A stretch of DNA of 64,000 bases from Monocercomonoides exilis (Eukaryota; Preaxostyla; Oxymonadida; Polymastigidae): the NCBI GenBank assembly GCA_001643675.2, contig LSRY02000010.1:191001-255000 (forward strand), given 5' to 3'. A program made the position numbers and the translations under genes. The notes beneath the pieces are model-generated. The model was not told the DNA's origin. It saw only the letters and a list, made by a program, of their open reading frames with translations, and made no database searches. Within the stretch, counting starts at the first letter, position 1, and every line of letters starts with the position of its first letter. This document shows positions 52,801 to 60,537 of the stretch, in pieces.

Positions 52801-55800
52801 CATTTGTGAGCTGTGAGATAATGAGCGCGAGCATGAAAGGAGGGAGTGTGTTTGCGAGTGTGGAGCAGACAGGCACGTTCGTGTTTGACACGAACAAGGT
52901 GAGCAGCAGTGGGGTGGATGGAGGCAGCGGACTTGGCGGGGGGCTGTATGTGTCGATGCTGGGGAGAACATCGGCCATCTCGATGAAGTCAAACACATTT
53001 GTGGCGAACAGGGCATGGAAGGGCAGGCATCTGTATCTGGAGTGCCCATCGCCTCGCAACACGATCCGGCCGCTGGACTTCGAAGACTCGTTTGATGCAG
53101 AGATGGAGGATGACGAGCTGTGGGTGCACGACGGGAGCTCAGGAGCAGTGGTGGACGAGACGCTGAAGCGGTATCTGTTCTCGTCGAGCGAGGAGATTGT
53201 GGTTGTCGACAGGGCGAGCGGGAGCGACACACCCACATGCGGGTCAGACCTGTTTCCGTGCGAGAGTGTATCGGAAGGGTATCTGAGGATGGGCACGAAG
53301 CAGACAACAATCCTGGTTGTGAGCTCGGCAGCACTCGCCACAGAGATCCGCAGAGACAGCCAGGCACTCACGATTGCTGGGCGGAACACCACATCGCTGC
53401 TGGTGCTGGGCGCAGGCGGGCACTTGGTGGTGAGCCCAAGCGAGGCGCTAGTCACGCTGACGATCCACAAGCTGGTGCTGAGCATGCCAGCAGAGCTGAG
53501 CCACACAGAAGCTGTTCTGGTGGGAGAGGGCGCGCTGCTGATGCGGCAGTGCGAGTTCAGAGCAGCAGACGAGGAGCAGAGCCACACAGGCACAGGAGTA
53601 TGGGCGCTGTGCATCCGGGGTGGAAAGGCGCAGCTGGATGCGGTTGGGGTGCGGGGCATGTGCTTTGCAGCAAGTGGCGGGTTTGTCTGGATGTGTGGAG
53701 GGAGCGCGCATCTCACACGCATCAGTGTGGAGTCTGTCTCAGCAGGTGGAGCTGGGCTGGTTGTTGGAGAAGGGAGCGGGGCACTGGAGCTGAAGGGATC
53801 GTCGTTTGAGGACTGTGTGCTGGATGGCGGGAGCACACTCAGCATTGGGAGAGGAGTGGATGCAGAGCTGTCTGGGAGCTGCTCGTGGAGCAGGTGTCGG
53901 TCGTCTGCTGGGAATGGGGCAGCGCTGAGGTGCAGCCTGGCTGGGTCGCAAAAGCTGAATGTGTCTGACTGCTCGTTCCAGGAGTGTGTGCTGGATGGAA
54001 ACATCAATGGCAAAGGCAATGGCAGTGGCAGTGGCAGTGGCAACAGCGAAGGGAAAGGGAAAGGGAAAGGAGGAGGGATATTCCTCGGGATCGACCAGAG
54101 CTCGACAAACAGCTTCAAGCTGTCTCATCTGGCATTTGGAGGGAATGAAGCAGCCTTCGGAAACAATCTGTTTCTGAAGTGTGCCGACCTGAACACAACA
54201 GCAACACCAGCCAGAATGGTGGATTTCATCTGCTCTGGAGATTCGCCACACGATCTCGAAGGAACAGACGAGCATCTCTTCTCGGGTGGTGTGCACGATC
54301 TGCGCCTCTTCCTGCAGCAGCGCCAGGCCTCCAGCTCCTGCATCTCTCCCAACGGCTTCGATATCCTGGGGTGCGGGTCAGAGGGGTATCCTTGTGCATC
54401 GCTCTGGCGAGGCATGCTGAACATCAATCCGGGCTCAGCCGACAAGACGCTGTCCATCAAGGCATCAGCACTCATCCAAAACGAGTTTGACCTGACATCC
54501 AGCACAGTCGCCTCCAGCAGCAGCACCGAAAAGGCAACAATCACATTTGCATCAGCCATTCTGGACAGCACCCGCAGCTGTGTTGTTCTGAGCACAGGCA
54601 GGCTGAGCTTCAACCGCCTCGATTTTTCTGTTGCTGGAGGAGCCTTTCTTCGCCACTCCGAGCTCATCTCCTCCTCCACGCCTCAAGGCCAGCTTCTGTT
54701 CGGCAACTGCTCGTTTGCTCCAGCTGGCACTTCTCAGATTGAAGGCACACTTGTTCGTGCTGAAGGAGGCAGCGTGCAGATGGAGGGGTGTGTGTTTGGT
54801 GCTTTTGCTCCCTCTTCGTCTCTCCTGTGCATCAGCGGCTCTCTGGAGATGAACACAACTGCATTTCAAGGGAGCCGTGCCTTGGGATGCGATGCAGGCG
54901 GGCTGATTGGGGTGAGTCTGGGGAGCGGGTGCCATCTGAGTGCTGCTGGGTGCGAGTTCAGCCACGGCGAGTGCAACAAGAAGACAGGCAGAGGAGGTGC
55001 GCTGTATGTGAAGAGCACAGAAGCAGATGCAGCTGGGCAGCCATTCCTTTTGGAGGCAGTCACTTTTGCGAGCAACGATGCAGCCAAAGGCAGAAACATT
55101 TTTGTGGACTGCTTCGACATCAATGCGAGTGTCACCCCAGCCACCTTCCACTTCCCGTATGAACCGTTTGTCGATGATCCGAATGCGCTTGTGGGGAGCG
55201 ACCAAACATTTGTCGATGCTGATCTGTTCCGCTTCCTTGTTCCGTACACATCCAGCGAGATCCACCTGTTGGATGCCGGATTCGACATTGCCCGGTGTGG
55301 ATCGCCGAACGATCCCTGCCGATCCTTTGTGACTGGCTTCGAGCACATCGACGCCTCGGCTGCACACAAAACGATCAGCATCGGCTGCTCAACAGCCATC
55401 AGCCGTCCCGCTGACATGTCGAACTTCACCTGCCAGTCGTTGCCCAGCGAGGAAGCAGCGCAGTCAGTGCTGCTGTTCCAGGAAGACAGCCAGGGATCCA
55501 ACCCATTCCTCCTGAACAGCTGGAGCCTCTCCCTTTCAGGGATCTGCCTCCAAGCTGTCAACGGGTTCAGCAACGAAGTCAGCGCAATCATCCTCAGCAA
55601 GCAGGGTTCATTGGCTCTGGACAAGTGTGCTTTTGAGCCACACACAAGTGTCGCTGAGCTGGGTGCTTATTCCTTTGCTGTTGTGGAAGCAGGAAGTCTC
55701 ACCTGCACACAGTTTGAGTCGACAAACGCACATCTCGTGTGCTCGATGTTTCTGCTGCATGCAGGATCAGCAGGCACATTCGATGCAATCCACATTTCTT

Positions 55801-58800
55801 CATGCAGCCTGTCCAACTGCTCCCTTGTCGAAGCAGCAAGCAGCACCAACCGCTCTCCCAATTCCCCTTCCTCAATTTCCATCTTCAGATCGACGTTGGT
55901 GGATATTGTGCAAACAGCGAACAAGTCGTGTGTTGTTTGGAGCAGGGGAGAAGGCGGGGCGGAGGTTGTTGTGAACGAGACAGATGTGGAAGGGTGCCGG
56001 TCGAGCAGCACAGAAAAGGGCGGGGCTGTGCATTATTTGCTGAGCAGCGGAGGACGGCTCGCCTGTGTGAACTCGACACTGATGCAGTGCAGCTGCTCCA
56101 CGGGAACAGGGATGGGCGGCGGGGTGTATCTGGAGACGAGCATGGACAGAGAGCTGGGGTTTTTGTTGCAGAAGATGGAGTTTGACAGCAACGCAGCGAG
56201 GCACGGGCGGGACATCTTTGTTGTGTGCCGGAACATCTCGGGGCAGATCAACGAGACGCAGTTCCGGTTTGACCTGCGAGAAGGGGTGTACAACCGGATC
56301 AACGCGATCTGCGGGCTGGACGATCTGAGCGAAGGGGTGGTCGACCTGATCTCGTTCATCACCACATACCAGGCGGCTGTGGTGTTTGTGTCGTCGGCGG
56401 GGGGCGAGGCGGGTGGCGGGAACAACAGCCGGCAGTGCGGCTCGGCGAGGCAGCCGTGTGCCACGATCGGGTATGGGCTGGGCCATGTTGTGATCGAGTA
56501 TGGGAGTGCTGTTGTGGTGGAGGGTGTGGGGTTGCTCGAGTGCGAGGCTGATTTCGAGAACATATCGCTCACCTCGAAGACAAGCAAAATGGCAGTGGTC
56601 TCGTTCAGCGAGCCGATTGTGCAAACACGCGATGCTCTGGTCGAGGCAGCTGGGCGTGTGAAGGTGGAAGGCATCCAGCTGGCGCCTGGCAGGGATCTCT
56701 CCTTGAGCCACTCGTTTGTGTTCTCAGCCGCAAATGCTGAATTCCAAATGATCTCATCGGCCATCCGCCCTGCTGAAGAGAGCAGCCCCAGTCTTCCAAG
56801 CCTTCCAAGCCTCCCCACCCTCGTTATGTGCAGCAGCGGTGAATGCACAATCGAGAAGTGTGTTGTGCGCTCTGTGGCCTTCCGCTCGTTCTTTGTTGGT
56901 GTGGACTGCGTTCTGTCAGTGAACAGGCTGAGTCTGTCGTCAGTTGAATTGGGTCAGCGTTGCTTCGATCTTTCGCAGGGCACAAAAGGGGTTGTTCTTC
57001 ACGAGGTCTCATTCGAGGGGATCAGGGCTGAGAGCACATTGGTTGTTGTGGAAAAGATGAGTGGAAAGGTGTTGGCAGACAACGAAGGCAGCGATGAGAT
57101 GTCTTTGTCATTGATCCAGTTCAGCAACATTTCTGTTCAGTCAGATGTGCCGGCTGCTGTTTCTTTGATTTCTCTGGAGAATCCTGTTGTCATGCAAAAC
57201 TGCTCGTTTGTTGGCTGCCAGTCGCATGCTGAAAGAGGAAGTGCTGGATCGATATTGCGCTGCTCGGCAGCTCGGGTGTGCACATGCATGTTTGATGGCA
57301 GCACCAGTGGCTCTTCTTCATCACTTTCCAGCTCAGGTGCAGCTGGTGGAGCGGAGGAGCTGTGCAGCTGGAATGGATCAGTTGTGGATGCAGAACAGAG
57401 CGAGGTGGCGATGGCAGACACCACCATTGCAAACTCGGCTGAGGGTGGACTGAGTGTGTCGGGGGGTTGTGTGAGTGCAGAGGCTGCCAACTTCACAGGC
57501 AATGCACCCTCGATCCCGAACTACCAGTCAGCCAGAAGAAACGTGCTGTGCAAGGCAAACGGGAAGCTGGTGCTGGTGAGTGTGAAGGGAGGAGATGGAA
57601 TGCTGCCAGACTCGTCACTGTGGATTGCCAACGAAGGGTGCGAGCTGGGGGGTTTGGCAAGTGACCGGGCATCTCCATTGTTCATCCCGCAGCTGACGAA
57701 CGTGACCATGGCACAGACAGGCACAGCCACACAGCTTGTGTTTTGGGGGGTGCTTCTCCTGCCCTGCAACCTCTTGTTCAAGGTTGTCACAGCACTTGGC
57801 GATGAGGAGGCAGTCGAGAAATACGAATTCCCCGAGAGCGGGTTTGTCTCAGAGACAGAAGCTCATGGCGTTATTCCCTCGTCAATACTCGAAGGCTCGC
57901 CAGATGAGGCAGAAGTCACTGTTTCGATTCTGTTTGGACCGATCCGCTCGGCATCCACTTCTTCTGTGGTGTTGAAGAACAGAAGCAAAAGCCAGACAAG
58001 TGGAGATGGAATCGTTGTTGAAGGAGGAAAAGAAGGAAAATCATGGGCCTTAATAATTGCAGTTATATTTGTTATTTTGTTCTTACTAGTTCTTGTTGTG
58101 TCTATTATCCTGGCTGTTCGATGGAAGAAGCAAAAGAGAAGAACAGAAGAATTGGAGATAATTGTGGAAGACAACATCAGAAAGGATCCGAAGGCATTTG
58201 AGATGGTGACGATGGAGATGTCTCCAGAGGCACAATGGAGGAGGGCAGAAAGAGAGGCTGAGAAGAAGAATGAAGAGAGGATAAAGAAGAGGGTGTATGA
58301 GAAAAGCTTGGGACATTCAGAGTCATCAGAACATCTTCTATCTGAGAGTGGCTCGACAGAATACATACTGGGAAAGGACTCAGATAAGATTCCCGATTGG
58401 GCACTGGAAAAGGAGGAAGAGGAAGAGATAAGAAAGAGAACGCCATCTCCATCCATTTCATCCACTTCAACAACAGACACTTCAGACACAGATACCACAT
58501 TTGTTCGAACGGAGAGTCTGTGCCCCACCACCTCATCGATGTCGAATCTGGTGGATGCAATGGCATGTTCATCTCCTCATGAGAAGCTGATTGTGGATTT
58601 GAGAGATTCGCTGTTCATGTTGCTTCATGGGAGAAATGAGAAAAAAGAGATGGCGATTGGCACCCTTCAGGAGAGAGAAGTGACAGCTGCCCAAATCCTG
58701 TTCTGGGTGGCGAATGGAGCACTTCACTCATTTGACGAAATGGAAAACAAACTTCAATCGTTGGCTAATCTGAGTCCTCACATTGTTTTGTTCTCAGAAC

Positions 58801-59411
58801 ACATGGTTATCTGCATTGCCATGCACTCTGAATGTTCTTCTTCAGATTCAGATTCATCTTCGATTTCATCATCCACGATTGTGACATCTTCGTCTGATGG
58901 CTCAAGAAGGAGCAAGAGATACACACGCTCTCCCCCACCTTCATCAGCGTTTGAGGATGATGAAGACAACAGAAATGAGTGTTTGCGATGGAAGGCGCCG
59001 GAGCTGATGAACGGGGCAAAGAAGCATGCCACAAAGAAGACAGTTGTGTTCTCGATTGGGATGATGCTGTGGGAGTGTCTGACGCTCGATGTGCCATTTG
59101 GGGAGTATGAGGCAGTGATTGCGGGGAAGAAGATCGCGAGCGGGGAGAGGCCGAATCTGAAGCTGGTGAGAGGATCAGACTTTGCGGAGTTTGTGGAGGC
59201 GCTGCTGTGGTACGACTGGCAGAAACGGCCATCGCTGGAGGGGGTGAAGAGAGAGCTGCTGGGCCGCATGCCAGCAGGCGCTGTGATGTTCACAGCATCA
59301 GACGCAATAAGCCTGGAGGAGTCGGCAAGCGAGGAGAAAAGGAGCACAGTCGAGATCAGCTCGCGCGCTCGCGAGGAGGCCCAGCGGCTGTTGAAGGAGC
59401 TGACTGCTTGA
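46890..59411 (+). CDS. Giant modular surface receptor-like protein with pseudokinase tail
   Basis: One unbroken frame of more than 4170 codons. I prefer ATG 46890, which gives a signal peptide (FTWKFLLAAFLIKSNEIISVPAA); ATG 46779 is the alternative. The ectodomain consists of about eight modules of 300-400 residues, each marked by a D...CG...PC motif (near 48520, 49580, 50815, 52045, 53230, 54370, 55295 and 56440), with many SC-F and FVNN/SF-N strand repeats typical of right-handed beta-helices and Pmp-like surface proteins. One membrane span (WALIIAVIFVILFLLVLVVS, about 58045) is followed by a cytosolic Glu/Arg-rich juxtamembrane region and a kinase-like C-lobe. That lobe has CLRWKAPELMNG (APE), VFSIGMMLWECLTLDVPFGE and WYDWQKRPSLEGVK. 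The P-loop and HRD/DFG are not recognisable, and the Asp expected before VFSIG is Val. It is probably a non-catalytic receptor for adhesion or sensing. Confidence 0.85.
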   Translation: MSELHVHKSVRFTWKFLLAAFLIKSNEIISVPAAQITTDDDFVQDVNRREQPENYGACSRVWRQKKIHENIRHTSLFMFSTLANSSLHFSTMQFFTTSLNGNILDMHGSECLLHSCCCVLARDLQQSLFAMNDGDCIRLVNFSLLSAFDCQLRSLVLNPPRSLSNSANCELSVCSCAFASFGVVDPPFLAPSICSHVLISHCALANITRSTRGCDCRTMKAQISQDMLSCSFEGVEDVFYDGIVSSINSPQTASLHSLNNTFNRNMRKSNLNEQFIGTGINRSISCSFMNDTFTNCISEIEGDEIANGGAAISIRGDSSELNVESCSFINSTAKYFATILARNLKSMSVNNSSIINGTAKPNHVGGIMCYDPFSEGVSTSHCVFMNNNASRIAALYYYRQNASTLNTLSVIDCDFENNIARDAYAGAFGTRDGLTGIFRMSECKFVNNKAKYGGALYFEAYSPPADNPKPKFMLFCYFHNNVASDKQGHDLYFVPLVLTETPFEQSSSTNRQNRVFYNNSATGYDFWLAYPVRYVHASNGSDGAGCGEEEEEGERCETIHYALQELKNPYGGDIVLLPSAFSPNEALVLSGMVVNMCGKGSEKPGIAVPERVGGPFVDISGGLVNVSSVAITKSTNEQMSLVRVGDSGLLVFSKAEIACNCAPQTEYVESVFVVEDGVLVLELSTISLFVLKGKPLVEWAASGHVRVADSVFRYISRVEGDGSVFEKRLGRQEVVELGNVSFERCMCGKGNGGAVAVWLGEESGVAIGNNSCVRFDGCSVGAEGEQKGKGGGVYVKAVEGGEQAGQAGQSGWFVFGREVVFSGCEGWRGKNVFVDVKNLNWSVSVSSMQFEVKFEAENHKELMGFEGGDESYAIPLCLYLQEFGDPGFVGGANSRDFSGCGYRGYGCSTLAHIAQLRFGGLNKNIVLEEGFVWEEKVEMEREEWTVGCEQEHTLIEMGQITSCGAGGDGVIVSAKRNTLSNIVFRMGSGVGVGVASVVVCRGSMLTMAGCGVQKQQEDTVFGCVFVRVEKGTVNVSSFAVSGIRFVSGCLVGVEGEHSKCVMDGLTCTNTTTGGAGGVIGVSLCGSLTLQNSNISDGSQAQSPFVKAGALSTMQVMNCSFVSMQRSSGNGSCVDVECGDGECVEGENGRMVVMENTWFEGCSVGGACEGGGALALSMGKCTQLRVTGCTFVGCAAPTGSMHGLGGGMLVRFAGEAAPFVVSDPVFSADNPNEASFGHDLFIEAPRLRSVATAQTLPFAVESALSAVHAFEGYDGSDKAHAIPLIFFVREMGNTAHADSAAGVDVDACGFAAYPCHTLSQAVRRLSGWPKRVEVAGPFAMEEALGLSDPADLQIGGAAPGAECTVIGKESGGEGLVVLSGELPSSTAAFSSLCFVLPLSIKQHRSLFCQASQGTLAVSSASFIPHQSAASHTFTLFTALSGRVVVEDVVWQGIRLIDTQCANMSGTSVLVMRNVSFVETWTSSPKGLVWVWSAGATASMEDARFELASQEHPCQAVHSDQALSLEIANASFINQSRNTGHGSCVECTVKSEQTLAIQGCSFEMCSATDGNGGGVCVAMEAGGTAKITSSEGTATASTAAPSTFTKCTSHRGGAGSGGFGGGLFGVLQEGAVDFVVGGVVFSGCTADSGNNLFLQAKQLASVANNRTLGFVFDIAEGVADLNDLCGCSTDTAGTQAPIPLVVFFRAPPAERCVADGGADNAVCGYSDYPCETIGQAASPLVAQQSVAIKILSPFTLKDEVHLEVCPTVISAGEVGGTMGVVNGGRGERAGLIETSCEVTFVSVCFAHPAVLTNRKALIVCNGGVLGLSSCQSVLQATAGLKCGFAIVRVVKGSLSMSSFEIRGTPFGVVGPFVFEGAAQEIEKVAIHNLTLEDVATESESGVLSVSRVGVWKLGNSTISNSAQQYCPVVAMSEVGSSEVSNVTFENLNRHTGFGGVVSCAIGASQTARFERCTFVSCEIMSASMKGGSVFASVEQTGTFVFDTNKVSSSGVDGGSGLGGGLYVSMLGRTSAISMKSNTFVANRAWKGRHLYLECPSPRNTIRPLDFEDSFDAEMEDDELWVHDGSSGAVVDETLKRYLFSSSEEIVVVDRASGSDTPTCGSDLFPCESVSEGYLRMGTKQTTILVVSSAALATEIRRDSQALTIAGRNTTSLLVLGAGGHLVVSPSEALVTLTIHKLVLSMPAELSHTEAVLVGEGALLMRQCEFRAADEEQSHTGTGVWALCIRGGKAQLDAVGVRGMCFAASGGFVWMCGGSAHLTRISVESVSAGGAGLVVGEGSGALELKGSSFEDCVLDGGSTLSIGRGVDAELSGSCSWSRCRSSAGNGAALRCSLAGSQKLNVSDCSFQECVLDGNINGKGNGSGSGSGNSEGKGKGKGGGIFLGIDQSSTNSFKLSHLAFGGNEAAFGNNLFLKCADLNTTATPARMVDFICSGDSPHDLEGTDEHLFSGGVHDLRLFLQQRQASSSCISPNGFDILGCGSEGYPCASLWRGMLNINPGSADKTLSIKASALIQNEFDLTSSTVASSSSTEKATITFASAILDSTRSCVVLSTGRLSFNRLDFSVAGGAFLRHSELISSSTPQGQLLFGNCSFAPAGTSQIEGTLVRAEGGSVQMEGCVFGAFAPSSSLLCISGSLEMNTTAFQGSRALGCDAGGLIGVSLGSGCHLSAAGCEFSHGECNKKTGRGGALYVKSTEADAAGQPFLLEAVTFASNDAAKGRNIFVDCFDINASVTPATFHFPYEPFVDDPNALVGSDQTFVDADLFRFLVPYTSSEIHLLDAGFDIARCGSPNDPCRSFVTGFEHIDASAAHKTISIGCSTAISRPADMSNFTCQSLPSEEAAQSVLLFQEDSQGSNPFLLNSWSLSLSGICLQAVNGFSNEVSAIILSKQGSLALDKCAFEPHTSVAELGAYSFAVVEAGSLTCTQFESTNAHLVCSMFLLHAGSAGTFDAIHISSCSLSNCSLVEAASSTNRSPNSPSSISIFRSTLVDIVQTANKSCVVWSRGEGGAEVVVNETDVEGCRSSSTEKGGAVHYLLSSGGRLACVNSTLMQCSCSTGTGMGGGVYLETSMDRELGFLLQKMEFDSNAARHGRDIFVVCRNISGQINETQFRFDLREGVYNRINAICGLDDLSEGVVDLISFITTYQAAVVFVSSAGGEAGGGNNSRQCGSARQPCATIGYGLGHVVIEYGSAVVVEGVGLLECEADFENISLTSKTSKMAVVSFSEPIVQTRDALVEAAGRVKVEGIQLAPGRDLSLSHSFVFSAANAEFQMISSAIRPAEESSPSLPSLPSLPTLVMCSSGECTIEKCVVRSVAFRSFFVGVDCVLSVNRLSLSSVELGQRCFDLSQGTKGVVLHEVSFEGIRAESTLVVVEKMSGKVLADNEGSDEMSLSLIQFSNISVQSDVPAAVSLISLENPVVMQNCSFVGCQSHAERGSAGSILRCSAARVCTCMFDGSTSGSSSSLSSSGAAGGAEELCSWNGSVVDAEQSEVAMADTTIANSAEGGLSVSGGCVSAEAANFTGNAPSIPNYQSARRNVLCKANGKLVLVSVKGGDGMLPDSSLWIANEGCELGGLASDRASPLFIPQLTNVTMAQTGTATQLVFWGVLLLPCNLLFKVVTALGDEEAVEKYEFPESGFVSETEAHGVIPSSILEGSPDEAEVTVSILFGPIRSASTSSVVLKNRSKSQTSGDGIVVEGGKEGKSWALIIAVIFVILFLLVLVVSIILAVRWKKQKRRTEELEIIVEDNIRKDPKAFEMVTMEMSPEAQWRRAEREAEKKNEERIKKRVYEKSLGHSESSEHLLSESGSTEYILGKDSDKIPDWALEKEEEEEIRKRTPSPSISSTSTTDTSDTDTTFVRTESLCPTTSSMSNLVDAMACSSPHEKLIVDLRDSLFMLLHGRNEKKEMAIGTLQEREVTAAQILFWVANGALHSFDEMENKLQSLANLSPHIVLFSEHMVICIAMHSECSSSDSDSSSISSSTIVTSSSDGSRRSKRYTRSPPPSSAFEDDEDNRNECLRWKAPELMNGAKKHATKKTVVFSIGMMLWECLTLDVPFGEYEAVIAGKKIASGERPNLKLVRGSDFAEFVEALLWYDWQKRPSLEGVKRELLGRMPAGAVMFTASDAISLEESASEEKRSTVEISSRAREEAQRLLKELTA

Positions 59412-60537
59412 GTTTGCGTTCCATTGCAAAAACTGTTGTGCATCCAACAGCCCAGAAATATCAGAGGAGAACTGAATGTTATTTTCAAAAAAAATCAGAA
59501 AAAGGAAAATATGTTTTTTGAGAAGAATGATAACAAAAATGGAGAATGGAATTCAATCAGAGGGGAAAATGGAAAATGTGCAAAAGAAAGAAAAGAGAAA
59601 GAGAAACAAACTGTGAAAACTGTTCAAAGGACATTTGTTGATTTATTTTGTTTTATTGTTGGTGTTGGCATTTCGTTTGTTTGTTTTTGTCTTATTTCAA
59701 ACAGATTCAAAGCAAAACAGTTGATTCTGAGAGATTCTTAGTGTTGGTTTTTGCTCCTTTCTCTGTCAACGACAGCTTCAAAAAAATAGAAAAAGAAATA
59801 CTGCACAGAAACGCTTTTCGCCAAGTGCTTGCCAATCAACATCTTTCAGAGAATCTTCTGAGGTGATTTGAATGTTTTGTGGGAAACAAACAAAAATGGA
59901 GACAAAAAATCAAATGTGAAATTGTGTGAGAGAGAATGATCTTCTGAATGAAATAAAAAAACATGAAAGCACAACAGATGAATTGTGCATTGACAAACGA
60001 TTCAAAAAACATGAAGAACAAGGGTGTTGAACAAAAGGAGGAAAAAAAAGAAAGAAATAGAAGAATGAATGAAAAAGAATGAAAGAAACCATGTAATTCA
60101 TTGCTTGCGCTTCTCTTTGATTAATTATTTATGATCTATTTCATTCATAAAAAGACCTGCTCGTAGAATCACGTGAAAGCGTTTATTCACGTTTAAAAGC
60201 ATTCATTCCAAATTATCAAGGTAAATTGCAGAAATATTCCCAACACAAAAAGCAAATTGATATGCAGATTAACATTTAATAAGGATTAATGTTCACATCA
60301 AAGGAGTTTGTGGGGGAAAAAAGAAAAAGAGAGAGAATACTGATAAATATTTAGTTTCATGGATTGAGATTTTTTATTTATTTATTTATTTATTAAAAGC
60401 TCGAACAAAAACAATCTTCATAATTGGACAAGTTGTTTGTATTGAAAGAATCCATTTACTCTTGAATTTATTCATTTGTGATCAGAAAATAATTTTGATT
60501 CAACTATTGTCGTTGAACACAATCAAGCGCAAGATAA
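59412..60537. other. Intergenic, no gene recognised
   Basis: AT-rich; short overlapping frames on both strands lack protein character. A (TTTA)n run lies at about 60373-60394. A 5' exon of the DDE-type gene should lie here, but no helix-turn-helix exon could be identified. Confidence 0.4.

Noticed and set aside
52517-54118. 533-codon open frame antisense to the receptor gene
   Set aside because: It and other long antisense frames (48569-49432, 49631-50767, 55872-56711) arise from the G/C-rich codon pattern of the sense gene; they lack any motif and contradict the strong sense-strand protein.
59424-59741. Short plus-strand ORF downstream of the receptor gene
   Set aside because: Lys-rich then hydrophobic without recognisable motif; lies in the AT-rich 3' flank and overlaps likely termination sequence.
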